Assembly (NCBI GenBank): GCA_023053575.1
Contig: JAKZAP010000010.1
Location: 10,501,225-10,565,224 of the forward strand
Direction of reading: 5' to 3'
Length of the DNA stretch: 64,000 nucleotides
DNA from: Branchinecta lynchi
Lineage: Eukaryota; Arthropoda; Branchiopoda; Anostraca; Branchinectidae
The notes below the pieces were generated by a model. It was not told the origin of the DNA. It ran no database searches and worked only from the letters and a program-made list of their open reading frames with translations. Shown here piece by piece: positions 47,749-59,437 of this stretch. Every line of letters starts with the position of its first letter. The first letter of the stretch is position 1. A program made the position numbers and the translations under genes.

Positions 47749-47842
47749 CGAACTGCGAACCCAGTTCTTCTCCGAGAGTACCTATAATCTTTCGGATCCA
47801 TTGACCCTTTTTCTTGGACTTTTTCTTGCCGTGGTCGGCTGG
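47749..47842 (-). CDS. Possible internal exon of an unrecognised gene
   Basis: On the minus strand the frame after a TAG (a possible acceptor) reads PADHGKKKSKKKGQWIRKII, then GTLGEELGSQF, and ends at a GTACGT donor at 47748. The composition is that of a real basic, then amphipathic, peptide, and two other frames give poorer sequence. No domain is recognised, and neither neighbouring exon was found. The surrounding 47610-48390 is unique sequence. Confidence 0.22.
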
Positions 47843-47849
47843 CTACTGA

Positions 47850-48397
47850 TTCTCTCAATGAAGTCCTGGAATATACTGTTCACCTGTGTCCACGTCCAAT
47901 CCGTTCAAACTCAAAATTACAAGCCAGGATAACGATCACCTACTGCTCACGGCGCTAACGCAATAAAAATCAACTCCATCTTGGACACTATTTAAGCGTA
48001 CTCGTGCCCCAAGTCTTAGTTGATGATTAAGTGATCAAGGTAATACCAGACTAGACTGACGGGCAATCGCCAAAAGCTGTAATACCGGAGTTATCAACGT
48101 CTACGGTATATAAGTAATCCTAAAGATTATGTTGACAGATTCTAAGGCGAGTCAGGTAGCCAAGCCAGAGACTGAACTTATTTAGGAAATAAATCTTCGC
48201 TGAGGAGCTTGCCAATAACGATGGGGACAAATCGAAGACAAATCTCATTCAAGCAAACGTCGTTTTCGCTTTCTTGATAGTAGACCAACGACAGGCATAC
48301 ACAATGAAATTTCTTTGAATAACTTTTAATTTTGTACAGAAACTATCCTGTCGTTTTTCTTACTTTCCTTTGTTGCCTATTATTGTGGTATTGTGAC
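47850..48397. other. Unique interval, no gene supported
   Basis: No family A, B, D or hAT interior signature is present. A minus-strand ATG at about 47979 opens MELIFIALAP and stops; a GTGAGC donor-like site lies at its end. This is too little to call a gene. Confidence 0.3.
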
Positions 48398-49222
48398 CAG
48401 AGGCAGAGGCGTTACTGGCCAAAATGTTTGGGGGGGGGGGACAAGGCATTTACCCACTGGCTGGTAATTTTTACCGACTTTTTCTGCAGAAAAACTACTG
48501 TTTTCAACAACAAAAATTACATTTTTGAAAAAAATCGACAGATTTCCCGAAAAATCCAGTGATTTTCAGAAAAACCGACTATTTTGAAGAAATTGACCAA
48601 TTTTCAGAAAAACCGACTGTTTTCATGAAAAAAAAAATTAACTATTTTGACGAAAAATCGCGGCGCTTCGCGCCGACTCGGTAGGCCGACGACTTTTGGG
48701 GCGGGCGTCCCCCCCCCCCCCCCAGTCTTGACGCCTCTAACCAGAGGCGTTACTACACTGTAAAAAGTTTCTCCGAATAAGGATGCAGTATCTGCTAATC
48801 TTATCTCCATTGGAATAAAATTAATTCGAATTAGGCATAATCTTATCTAAAAAAAGACAAGATTAATCCAAGTAGCAACTACAGCAAGACTTTTTTTTAC
48901 AGTGAAGCCAAAATGTTTGGGGGGTGGCAAGGTATTTACCAACTGACTGGTCATCTTTACCGACTTTTTTTTACAGAAGAAACTACTAATCTTAAGAATA
49001 AAGGCTATTTTGACGAAAAATCGACTTATTTTAAGAAAAATCAGTTGTTTTTACGAAGAATCGACTATTTCCTACGAAAAATCGACTGTTTTGAAGAAAA
49101 AACGACTATTTCCCAGAAAAAAAAAACGAAGAAAAAACCGACTCGGCTATTTTTCACCAACCGGCCTAGAACATTGGGGAGGGGGCCCCCCTCCCCCCCA
49201 ACCCCCATGCGTGACGCCCCTG
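48398..49222. mobile_element. hAT-type element H9 carrying nested H10
   Basis: It starts CAGAGGCGTTACT (its first bases duplicated by the nested insertion) and ends GCGTGACGCCCCTG. The flanks ATTGTGAC and GTTATGAC match in 6 of 8 positions. The interior has many AAAAATCGACTATTTT-type units. The open frames with KKTIS-like Lys-rich sequence come from these units. Confidence 0.6.
48404..48739. mobile_element. hAT-type MITE H10 inserted in the terminus of H9
   Basis: ACCAGAGG flanks both ends (48396-48403 and 48740-48747). The element starts CAGAGGCGTTACTGG and ends GTCTTGACGCCTCTA. It landed within the first six bases of another member of its own family, so the target duplication carries part of that terminus. 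The interior ends in a 17-bp poly-C run and GCGGCGCTTCGCGCCG, a hairpin. Confidence 0.85.
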
Positions 49223-49230
49223 GTTATGAC

Positions 49231-49671
49231 AACTTTTCATCAAAACCAGAACTCATAATAAGAAATAAATGAACCTCTCCGATTTTGCATGACTTGATAC
49301 TTGGACCAAATAATCTTGAAGTTTCTATCGAATTAAAATCCATTCAACCATCACGTGTCCGAATATGTCGATTAACAATGTGAATGCCACCAAGTCTGGT
49401 CAATTGAAGGTCAAGATCACGAGGACTTTAATTTGCTGCACAAATACGAATAAAAATTGAAGCTTTGTAGCATATGAATTTCTAAACCACCCACATTCAA
49501 CTCACCAGTTCAAACTTTGCTCAGTACGACTGTGGGATCATCTAATGACGCGATCCGTAAGCTCACACTTGGACAAGCTCACTAAAGCTCAGTACATCTC
49601 AACAACAACAAAATCAGATAAACAGCTGAAAATATTTACTTTACAATTTTTTTTTTTTAAATATTTAAATA
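49231..49671. other. Unique interval, no gene supported
   Basis: No repeat signature was recognised and no ORF has a domain. A poly-T run at about 49650 borders the next family A element. Confidence 0.35.
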
Positions 49672-51096
49672 AACAAGACCAAAGGTTTCGATGGGATCCC
49701 AAAAATTCAATATCTGATCCAGACAACTGGGTCTTGTCTTAGCCAGATCCAGTCTTCGCCAGACTCCTTGAACATTTTTACAATTAAAATTCAGAAACAG
49801 ATTAAGGCCAAATAGCTAATCACCTGAGAAAACCAAGTTCAGATTTGGATTCAGCATGTGTGTTTACCCCTATAAGTCATATCTGTTTTGACGAAAACTT
49901 CCTGCCACTTCTGCCAATTTCCCGGTTCCGGCCGAACTCCAGAACTACTTGTCCGGCGAAAAAAGAAAGCTCAAAGACGAAATCAGGGTATCTTCTTTCC
50001 CCAGTAATGAACATCTAATCAACTTCAAATAGAAATTTAGCTTATAACAAATTTTCCGATTCCAGCCGGATTCCGGTCGAACTATATGTCCGGGTAAAAT
50101 ACGATTGTCACACAGGGACTCAGCATCTCTTCTTACCCCTAAATCGCTTATCTAATCAACTAGAAATAAAACTTTGACTTCCAACAGTTTTCCGGTTTTG
50201 GCCGGATTCCGGACGAACTACGTGTCCGGGTAGAAACTTGTTTTTACATAAGTGTTCAGCATGTCTTCTTGCCCTAAATCAAACATCTAACCAACTCCAA
50301 ACAAAACTTTTAATTTTGACAAACTTTCCGGTTTGGGCCGGATTCCGGTCGAAATACTTCTCCGTCGAGAAAATTGTTTTCACCATCGTCTTAAGCATGT
50401 CTCCCTACCTCTAAATCGAAATTTAATCAACTTCAAATAAAACTTTTACTTTCAACAGACTTTCCGGTTTGGGCCGGATTCCGGGCGAAATAGTTGTCCA
50501 TCGAGAAAATAGTTTTCACCATCGTCTTCAGCATGTCTTCCTACCCCTAAACCGAACATCTAATCAATTTCAAATAAAACTTTTACTTTCAACAAACTTT
50601 CCGGTTTGGGCCGGATTCCGGGCGAAATACTTGTCCGTCGAGAAAATAATTTACACCATCGTCTTCAGCATGTCTTCCTACCCCTAAATCGAACATCTAA
50701 TCAACTTCAAATAAAACTTGTACTTTCGACAAACTTTCCGGTTTTGGCCGGATTACGGGCGAAATACATGTCCGACGACAAAATGGTTTTCACCATCGTG
50801 TTCAGCATGTCTTCTTACCCCATAATCGACTATCACATTAGCTGTTTCAAAATATTTTGTTTGTCCCTTAATTTGAATCCCCTCCCCCACCCCTAAATGT
50901 AGAGCTACAAAGCCCATCTACGAACTTGACTGGTCCGACGACCCAACGAACCCTCACACCAAGTTTCATCAAAATATCTCATTCCCTTCGAGAGTTATCG
51001 TGCTTACAGACGGACGGACGGACGGACGGACGGACAGACGGACAACTTTTGCGATGTCATAGGTATCCCTCCACTTACGTTTTGGGATCCCAAAAA
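49672..51096 (+). mobile_element. Family A element A9, complete and young
   Basis: It is nearly identical to A1 (9217-10649) from AACAAGACCAAAGG through the terminal palindrome, including the unusual GTCACACAGGGACTCAGC and CTTCTCCGTCGAG variants shared with A10. The (GGAC)n tract is at 51009-51044. Confidence 0.9.
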
Positions 51097-51447
51097 CTGA
51101 ATAGCCTATTTGGCAAGATCTTTTTCTTCCAGTAATTTGCTTCAAGTTTGTTTGCCATTTCTGCTTCAAGAAGAAAAGAAGAAGCCTTGTAGGACAAGAA
51201 TGATGTTTGGAAAGAAACGACGACGAGAGAAAAGTTATCTCACTTGGGCTATCTTGTCGGTTTCTTCTCCTTCATCTTGTGGGTGTAAGAGTACTCAGCT
51301 CAACTAAAGAGTCCATCAGTCTACAGCCTACCCCAAGTCGCAAAAGAGTCGAACGATAAGAGAGGTTTTCAACTTTAGCCTATCCGAGCGGTAGCTCCAA
51401 ACGGATATACTAGTTCTAGCCTCGGTTCAATTAAGACCTTTCGCAGG
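51097..51447. other. Unique interval; weak coding character
   Basis: A plus-strand frame reads QEEKKKPCRTRMMFGKKRRR, then EKSYLTWAIL, ending at 51307, after a TCTGCTTCAAG that could be an acceptor. No domain is recognised, so it is not called as an exon. Confidence 0.3.
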
Positions 51448-51479
51448 TTTTTGGGATCCCAAAACGTAAGTGGAAGGAT

Positions 51480-53955
51480 CAGGGGCGTCGCAAGGGGGGT
51501 TGCTTGGGGTGCAGCACCCCCCACCTTTTTGAGATTCGGTAAAATTGTGGGCCGGAGGCCCACAATTTTCCTAAAATTGTTCGGTATTTTTCCGATGCTG
51601 AACTGTTAGATATGTTTACGGGGATTCGGTAGTTATACAGAATCCTAACTAGGCTATAATTATGTACAAATCTCTTCGGTACAATGGTTGGGATTCGGTA
51701 TAATCACCAGTATTCGGTAGTTATCACGAATTTAGTGAGAGAATTTGCTGAAAACATTTGTTTTCCTAAAATTGGTAATTTTTTCAGTATAATTTCCAGG
51801 ATTAGGAAGTTAACCACGAATCCTGACTTTGTTCCAGTTTCGACGAAAGTATACCGAATATGAATATTGTTCGGTAGTCTTTCGACACCAAAACAATTCG
51901 GTATAATAACTGGGATACGGCAGTTATACAGAATCCCGAACATGCTATCGGTCTAAACTTATTCCGTATAATAACTGGGATTCGGTAATTTATTCGCTAT
52001 AATTTCCAGGATTCGGAAGTTACCACGAACCTCGAAACTCAGAAGAGGTCGAGTGAAGCACTGGTCGGAGACAAAAGGGATGATCTATGATACCATCGAT
52101 AGTCCTTACTTTTGTTTGGATCCCCAAAAGAATATCTAATCATAAATATTTCGAAAATTCCGCCTGTAGCACTTTCCATAATATTCTGTATTTGTGGAAG
52201 GGCGCGTCATTTGACGGGGGGTTTAAGCCAGTTTTAGGGTTGAGATTTTGAAACATTAAAATCTAGAATTTGGATGGACATTAAATTTGGCAGGAAAAAG
52301 CAAAACAAAATTTCGCCTGCGGCGCTCACTTTATGTGATTATGGGTAGTGTATTAACTAGACTACAGTTGCTGCTGCTGCCGGAACGTCGCTCATCCATT
52401 CGGTTTCTGGAACTTCTTAGAGTCTCGGTATTTAATCAACGGTAAATGATAGAATTTATAAGAGAAGCAGTTAAATTTTAGCCTACAGAAAAAACAAGAC
52501 CAAAGGTGTCGATGGGATCCCAAAAATCTAATATTTGATTCAGACAATCGAGTCTTGTCTTCGCCAGATCCAGTCTTGGACAGGCGAATCATCAGAGAAA
52601 ACCAAGTTCAGATATACCTCTATAAGCCATATCTATTTTGACGATACTGACCGAGACTTCCTGCCGATTTTCGAGCGAACTACTAGTCCAGCAAAACAAA
52701 AAAAAAATACAGAAACAAAACAAGCGTATCTCCTTATCCTTATAAAGAACATCTAATCAATTTTGAATAAAAGTTTGACTTACAAAAAAATTCGGTTACA
52801 ACCGGATTCCGGAATAATTATATGTCGGGGTAAAACATTGTCATAAACCGACTCAGCCTCTCTTCTTACCCCTTAATCTGTCATCTAATCGAACTTTTGC
52901 TTTTAACAAATTTTCCGGTTTTGGCCGGATTCAGGGCGAACTAGTTGCCCAGCGAGAAAATGATTTTCACCATCGTGTTCGGCATGTCTTTTTACCCATA
53001 AATCAAACATTTAATCAACTTCAAATTAAACTTTTACTTTTAACCAACTTTCCGGTTTTCGCCGGATTTCGGGCGAACTACATATCCGGGTAGAAAATTG
53101 TTTTCACGTAAGTGTTCAACATGTCTTCTTGCCTCAAATCGAACATCTAATCAACTCGAAATAAAACTTCTAATTTTAACAAACTTTCCGGTTTTGGCCG
53201 GATTCCCGGCGAACTACTTGTCCATCGAGAAAATGGTTTTCACCATCGTCTTCAGCATATCTTCCTACCCCTAAATCGAACATCTAATCAACTTCAAATA
53301 AAAATTTTACTTTTAACAAACTTTCCGGTTTTGGCCGGATTCCGGGCGAACTACTCGTCCGATGACAAAATAGTTTTCACCATCGTGCTCAGCATGTCTT
53401 CTTACCCGATAATCGACTATCACATTAGCTGTTTCAAAATATTTTGTTTGTCCCTTAATTTGAACCCCCTCCCCCACCCCTAAATGTAGGGCTACAAAGC
53501 CCATCTACGAACTTGAATGGTCCGACGACCCAACGAATCCTCACACCAAGTTTCATCGAAATATCTCATTCCCTTCGAGAGTTATCGTGCTTACAGACGG
53601 ACGGACAGACGGACGGACGGACAACTTTTGCAATGTCATAGGTATCCCTCCACTTACGTTTTGGGATCCAAAAATGAATTTCAAAAATTTTCGCCTGCGG
53701 CGCTCGATTTTTTTTCTATTGGCTATAATAGGTACAATCTGTTACTTCAATCATGCCCGGCATTGTATTCTACATGTGGGCTTCGCCAAAACGCCGCCTA
53801 ATAGTTGGCTTATCGTCTTTCATGCTGCCCTTTATTGTTACTCTTCCTACGTAATCGTTTCTGTTCCTTTATTTAAAGCTCGAATTCTTAGTTCTAGGAT
53901 TCGGTAAAGTTTTTGAAAGATTCGCCCCACCGAAAATGCACTTGCGACGCCCTTG
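51480..53955. mobile_element. hAT-type element H11 (2.5 kb) containing a family A copy
   Basis: The flanks GGAAGGAT (51472-51479) and GGAGGGAT (53956-53963) match in 7 of 8, and the second is the family A consensus at that site. The termini are CAGGGGCGTCGCAAG and, reversed from the right, CAAGGGCGTCGCAAG. The interior has ATTCGGTA-rich sequence (51560-52020), family D blocks (52150-52350, 53690-53950), a hairpin TGTGGGCCGGAGGCCCACA at 51547 and a nested family A element. No transposase was recognised. Confidence 0.85.
52493..53674 (+). mobile_element. Family A element A11 nested in H11
   Basis: Start AACAAGACCAAAGG with GTGTCGATGGGATCCC, a shortened 5' block, about six monomers, CCCCCTCCCCCACCCC, a short GACGGACAGACGG tract (53596-53621), and TTTTGGGATCCAAAAA. 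This gives the order: A12 inserted, then H11 into A12, with A11 inside H11. Confidence 0.85.
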
Positions 53956-54465
53956 GGAGGGATAACTATGACATCGCAAAAGTTGTCCGTCCGTCCGTCG
54001 CTGTCCGTCCGTCCGTCTGTAAGCACGATAACTCTCGAAGGGAATGAGATATTTTGATGAAACTTGGTTTCAGGATTGTTTGGGTCAAGAGTAAGGTCGA
54101 GTTCGTAGATGGGCTTTGTAGCCCTATATTTAGGGGTGGGGGAGGGGGTTTAAATTAAGGGGTAAGCAAAATATTTTTAAACAGCTAATGGGACAGTCGA
54201 TTATGGGGTAAGAAAATATGCTGAACACGATGGTGGAAACCATTTTCTCGCCGGACCAGTAGTTAGCACGGAATCCGGCCAAAACCGGAAAATCTGTTAA
54301 AAGTAAAAGTTTTATTTGAAGTTAATTATATATTCGGTTTAGGGGTATTAAAACATGCTGAAACAGCTTTATTTCTTACATTTAAATAGTAGCGGATGTG
54401 CCGACGAAACTTAAAACTTTCGGGATGCGCCCGATAAAGGTTTACAGAATTTGATTTCTAAGTGT

Positions 54466-55612
54466 AACAAGACCAAAGGTTTCGATGGGATCCCAAAAAT
54501 TCAATATTTGATCCAGACAACTGGGTCTTGTCTTAGCCAGGTACAATCATCGCCAGACTCCTTGAACATTTTTACAATTAAAATTCAGAAACAGATTAAG
54601 GCCAAATAGCTAGTCATCTGAGAAAAACATGTTCAGATATAGATTCAGCATGTGTGTTTACCCCTAGAAGTCATATCTGTTTTGACGAAAACATCCTGCC
54701 ACTTCTGCCCATTTCCTGGTTTCGGCCGAACTCCAGAACTACTTGTCCGCCGAAAAAAGAAAGCTCAACAACGAACTCAGGGTATCTTCTTTCCCCAATA
54801 ATGAACATCTAATCAACTTCAAATAAAAATTTAACTTATAACAAATTTTCCGACTCCAGCCGGATTCCGGTCGAACTACATTTCCGAGTAAAATATGATT
54901 GTCAAACACGGATTCAGCATCTCTTATTACCCTGAAATCGGTTATCTAATCAACTAGAAATAAAACTTAAGCTTCTAACAATTTTCCAGTTTTGGCCGGA
55001 TTCGGGGGGAACTACATGTCCAGGTGGAAATTTTTGTCACATAGGTGTTCAGCATTTCTTCTTGCCCTAAATCGAACATCTAATCAACTCCAAATAAAAC
55101 TTTTAATTTTAACAAACTTTCCGGTTTTGGGCCGGATCCCGGTTAACTACTTGTCCGTCGAGAAAATGGTTTTCACCATCGTCCTCACCATGTCTTCCTA
55201 CCCCTAAATCGAACATTTAATCAACTTCAAATAAAACTTTTACTCTTAACAAACTTTCCGGTTTTGGCCGGATTCCGGGCAAACTACTTGTCCGAGGACA
55301 AAATGGTTTTCCCATCGTGTTCAGCATGTCTTCTTACCCCACAATCGACTATCAAATTTGCTGTTTCAAAATATTTTGTTTGCCCCTTAATTTGAACCCC
55401 CTCCCCCACCCCTAAATGTAGGGCTACAAAGCCCATCTACGAACTTGACTGGTGTGACGACCCAACGAATCCTCACACCAAGTTTCATCAAAATATCTCA
55501 TTCCCGTCGAGAGTTATCGTGCTTACAGACGGACCGACGGACGGACGGACAGACGGACAACTTTTGCGATGTCATAGGTATCCCTCCACTTACGTTTTGG
55601 GCTTCCCAAAAA
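54466..55612 (+). mobile_element. Family A element A13
   Basis: Complete, from AACAAGACCAAAGG to a variant palindrome TTTTGGGCTTCCCAAAA. It has about five monomers and a GACCGACGGACGGACGGAC tract at 55529-55558. It sits within the family E array. Confidence 0.85.
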
Positions 55613-56070
55613 GAACCCACTGTGCCGACGAGAATACCGACGCCCCAAAAACCATACAGCATTTGATTTCTTTTGTGTTTTGCCCGACGGTCTCGCCGAC
55701 GGTATTGTACAGAAGTTGATTTCTGACTTATAAAAATTAACCCGTTGTGCCGACGAGATTGAACTCCCTGGGGGTGCCCGACAAAGCTGCCGCATTTGAT
55801 TTCTTACGTATAAATATAACCAGATGTGCCGACGAGTCGACCGACGCCCAACAAAATCATACAAAATTTTATTTTTTGTGTATTCCTTATGTTTAAAAAG
55901 TACCCGATGTGCCGACGAGGCCCGACAAAAGCATGCCGAACTCGATTTCTTCCGTGTTTTGCCCGACAAATATTTGCAGGATTTATTTTTTGCATATAAA
56001 AAGAACCCGAAGTGCCTACGACCTCTGACAAAAGCATACAAGTTTGATTTCTTCTTTATTCCTTATGTGT

Positions 56071-57285
56071 AACAAGACCAAAAGTTTCGATGGGATCCCA
56101 AAAATTCAAAATTTAATCCAGACAATTGGGTCTTGTCTACGTCAAATCCAGTCTTCGCCAGACTCCTTGAACATTTTTACTATTGAAATTCAGAAACAGA
56201 TTAAGGCCAAAAAGCTAATCATCGGAGTAAACCAAGTTCAGATATGGATTCAGCATTTATTCAAACAATGTTTACAACGGTAAACATGTTTACAGCACGT
56301 TTGTGTTTACCCCTATAAGTCATATCTTTTTTGACGAAAACTTCCTGCCTTACTTCTGCGAATTTCCCGGTTTCGGCCGAATTCCGCAACTACCTGTCCG
56401 TAAAAAAAAAAGAAGCTAAAATCGAACTCAGCGTCTCGCTCAGCGTTTCCTCTTTCCCCTATATCGAACATCTAATCGACTTCAAATTAAAATTTAACTT
56501 AAAACAGATTTTCCGGTTCCAGCCGGATCCCGGGCGAACTATATGTTCGGGTACAAAATGACTGTCATACACGGTCTCAGCATCTCTTCTTACCCCTAAA
56601 TCGGATATCTAATCAACTACAAATACTTTTAACAATTTTCCGGTTTGGGCCGGATTCCGGGCGAACTACTTGCCCGGCGAGAAAATGATTTTCACCATCG
56701 TGTTCAGCATGTCTTCCTACCCCTGAACCGAACAAATAATTAACTTCAAATAAAACTTTTACTTTTAACTGATTTTCCGGTTTCGGCCGGATTCCAGGCT
56801 AACTACTTTTCCGGCGAAAGTATGGTTTTCCCCATCGTGTTCAGCATGTCTTCTTACTCCTACATCGAACATCCAATCAACTTCAAATACAACTCTTACT
56901 TTTAACAAACTTTCCGGTTTTGGCCGGATTCCGGGCGAACTACTTGTCCGGCGAGAAAATAATTTGTAATATATTCCGTAATATTCTGTTTTGGCCGGAT
57001 TCCAGGCGAACTACTTGTCCAGCGAGGAAATGGTTTCCACTATCGTGTTCAGCATGTCTTCTCACCCCATAATCGACTGTCCCATTAGCCCCCCCCTCCC
57101 CCACCCCTAAATATAAGGCGACAAAGCCCATCTAGGAACTCGACCTTACTCTTGAACCAAAGAATCCTCACACCAAGTTTCATCAAAATATCTCATTCCC
57201 TTCGAGAGTTATCGTGCTTACAGACGGATGGACAACTTTTCGATGTCATAGGTATCCCTACACTTACGTTTTCGGATCCCAAAAA
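56071..57285 (+). mobile_element. Family A element A14 with small foldback fragment
   Basis: Runs from AACAAGACCAAAAG to TTTTCGGATCCCAAAAA, with six monomers but only a vestigial GACGGATGGAC tract. At about 56253-56297 an ATTTATTCAAACAATGTTTA segment, the start of the foldback family, interrupts the first block with CAGCA on both sides. Confidence 0.8.
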
Positions 57286-57307
57286 GAACCCGATATGCCG
57301 TAGAGAA

Positions 57308-57777
57308 AAATATGTTAAAAGTAACAGCTTTATCTGAAGTTGATTAGATGATATATTAGGGGTAAGAAGAGACGCTGAGTCTGTATATAATGATCATTTT
57401 TTACCCGGACACAGCCCGGACATATAATTAGTCCGGAATCCGGTTGTACCCGCATTTTTTTTAAGTCAAATTTTTTTTTAAAGTTGATTACATTTCTTTA
57501 TAGGGATAAGGAGATACGCCGGCTTCGTTTCTGAATTTTTCTTTTTTTGCTGGACTAGTAGTTCGCTCAGAATTCGGGCGAAACCGCAAATTTGGCAGTA
57601 GTAAAGCAGGAAGTTTCGGTCAATATCGTCAAAATGGATATGGCTTATAGAGGTATAGATAGGTAGATAGAATATCTGAACTCGGTTTTCTCTGATGATT
57701 AGCCTGGCGAAGACAAGACCGAATTGTCTGGATCAAATCTTAGATTTTTGGGATTCCATCGACACCTTTGGTCTTGT
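57308..57777 (-). mobile_element. Family A fragment A15 (5' half)
   Basis: Two monomers, the TTTGGCAGTAGTAAAGCAGG block and the CACCTTTGGTCTTGTT end are present; the palindromic 3' half is missing. It is close in sequence to the distal part of A5. Confidence 0.8.
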
Positions 57778-57884
57778 TGGATTACTGTTGTCATTGTTTT
57801 GTATCATCCTTTGGTGGGAGATGAAAGCAACTGACGCCGTGATTTCCCTAAGACGTGTCCTTCTTTCCTTGAGACGTTAGTCCA

Positions 57885-58830
57885 TAGTTACGTTTTTTCA
57901 GATTCTATGGTATCTGTTAACGCGGTGACTGGATCTGCAGTTAGTCGTTTTTGCAGTTATCCCTATCCTTACCCTATATCGAACATCTAATCAACTTCAG
58001 ATGAAACTTTAACTTACAACAAATTTTCCGGTTTCAGCCGTATTCCGTGCGAACTATATGTTCGGGTAAGAAATAATTGTCATATACAGTTTTAGCCTCT
58101 CTTCTTATCCCTAATTCGGACATCTAATCAACTTCAAATAAAACTTTTGCTTTAACAAATTTTCCGGTTCTGGTCGGATTTTGGGAGAACTTTGTCCGGG
58201 TAGAAATGATTTTCACATGTGTTCAGCATGTCTTCTTACCCCTAAATCGAACATCTAATCAACTTCAAAGAAAACTTTCACTTTCAACAAACTTTCAGGT
58301 TTTGTCCGGATTCCGGGCGAACTACTTCTCCGACGAGAAAATGTTTTCATAATCGTGTTCAGCATGTCTTCTTACCCTTTAATCGACTATCTCATTAGCT
58401 GTTTAAAAATATTTTGTTTGCCCCTAAATTTGAACCCTTTTCCCCACCCCTAAATTTAGGGCTACAGAGCCCACCTACGAACTCGACCGTTCCCTTGACC
58501 CAAAGAATTCTCACACCAAGTTTCATCAAAATATCCCATTCCTTCGAGAGTTATCGTGCTGACAGACGGACACCTTTTGCGATGTCATAGGTATCCCTCC
58601 ACTTACGTTTTGGAGCCCCAAAAACTGATATGCGGTCATCACTATGTGCAAACCTTCTTCCCCATCATTTTGACAAAATCCTAGGCTCTATTATTGGTGA
58701 TGATGAAAGTCAGATGACTTTTTCAGATACCACGATCAGTTACCATGGTATTTGAATATCAGATAAAACGATAACTGGCCGGATACCACGATAATTGTAA
58801 AACCGCCTTTTGACCGTGGTATCAGATCAT
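57885..58830. mobile_element. Palindrome-rich element G2 with a family A copy inside
   Basis: The left part has TACGTTTTTTCAGATTC and CTATGGTATCTGTTAACGCG. The right part has CAGATACCACGATCAGTTAC, CATGGTATTTGAATATCAG and ACCGTGGTATCAGATC. This repeats the arrangement of G1 with a family A element (57961-58624) in the middle, though more diverged. Confidence 0.5.
57961..58624 (+). mobile_element. Family A element A16, 5'-truncated
   Basis: Four monomers, the CACCCCTAAATTTAGGGCTA block, ACACCAAGTTTCATCAAAAT, a single GACAGACGGACA and a decayed CGTTTTGGAGCCCCAAAA end are present. The standard 5' AACAAG start is absent. Confidence 0.8.
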
Positions 58831-58948
58831 TGTTTCAAAAGAACTTATTCGGCCGGAGACCATCTATGCAAATTTTGCTAAGACTGTCATCCAAGACAAG
58901 AGAAATGGAAAAAAGCTAAAACAGCCGAAGCCGCGTGTAATTTTTTAA
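58826..58948 (+). CDS. Possible terminal exon of an unrecognised gene
   Basis: After GGTATCAG (a possible acceptor at 58825) the frame is open for 40 codons to TAA, reading SKELIRPETIYANFAKTVIQ, then DKRNGKKLKQPKPRVIF. The composition is protein-like and basic at the end. The acceptor lacks a good pyrimidine tract because it lies in the G2 element, so this may be a remnant of another retroelement. No domain was recognised. Confidence 0.25.
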   Translation: MIVSKELIRPETIYANFAKTVIQDKRNGKKLKQPKPRVIF

Positions 58949-59154
58949 TCTGCAAAAACCCAACTCATGTTTTCCCAATAGAGCTTACACTGCCAGAAGT
59001 TTCGTAACATTTACGCAAGGAGTTTCAACTGAAATACGGTAATACATAATCTGTTAACGTTATGGAACATTTCCGTTATGAAATTTCAGAAATTTCAAAA
59101 TCCATAAAGTACTAAAAAGATACCAGAGGTTAAAGTCTATACAAAAATTGTTTT

Positions 59155-59209
59155 TGTATATTTCGGAGGGGTTCGACCCCCCCCCCCCCCCCCCTGGATA
59201 CGGCCCTGC
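59155..59209. mobile_element. Orphan hAT-type terminus
   Basis: A poly-C run of about 20 followed by TGGATACGGCCCTG is the right end of the family seen at 34143-34341. The left partner end was not found upstream, so this is a truncated or rearranged copy. Confidence 0.45.
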
Positions 59210-59368
59210 GTATGGTTGCAAACAGTGTTTATGGTTAGGTTATACAGAATCGTAACATTCAAGTTGCGTAACCACAACTTAGATGACTGATATTGTCCAA
59301 AATGGGGTAAAAACCATTAGCAATATAAATAGTCATTGTGAACGGGACTGTACCTTTTCTTTTTGCAG

Positions 59369-59437
59369 AGTTCTAGCACGAGCCAACATATTCACAAATA
59401 TCAGAAGCCAAGTGAACTCATGAGACCAACCATTTAA
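59369..59437 (+). CDS. Possible terminal exon with a strong splice acceptor
   Basis: TACCTTTTCTTTTTGCAG at 59351-59368 is a near-ideal pyrimidine tract and acceptor. It is followed by 22 open codons, SSSTSQHIHKYQKPSELMRP then TI, and TAA. The frame shown assumes a phase 0 intron. No domain is recognised, and no upstream exon could be joined. The following 59438-59790 is unique sequence without other features. Confidence 0.3.
   Translation, partial: SSSTSQHIHKYQKPSELMRPTI

Larger units (their letters stand above)
51448..54362 (-). mobile_element. Family A element A12, split by hAT element H11
   Basis: The TTGGGATCCCAAAACGTAAG end lies at 51451-51470, and its continuation ACTATGACATCGCAAAAG resumes at 53966 after the hAT insertion. 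A CCGTCCGT tract, AACTCTCGAAGG block and three monomers follow to about 54362, where the element is truncated. Confidence 0.8.
54395..57307 (+). repeat. Family E tandem array, about 95-bp units, split by two family A elements
   Basis: Units with GATGTGCCGACGAG and TTTGATTTCTT-type sequence occur at 54395-54465, 55613-56070 (about five units) and 57286-57307. The two gaps are exactly family A elements A13 and A14. The A elements start after TGTGT and end before AGAACCC without a visible duplication. Confidence 0.75.
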
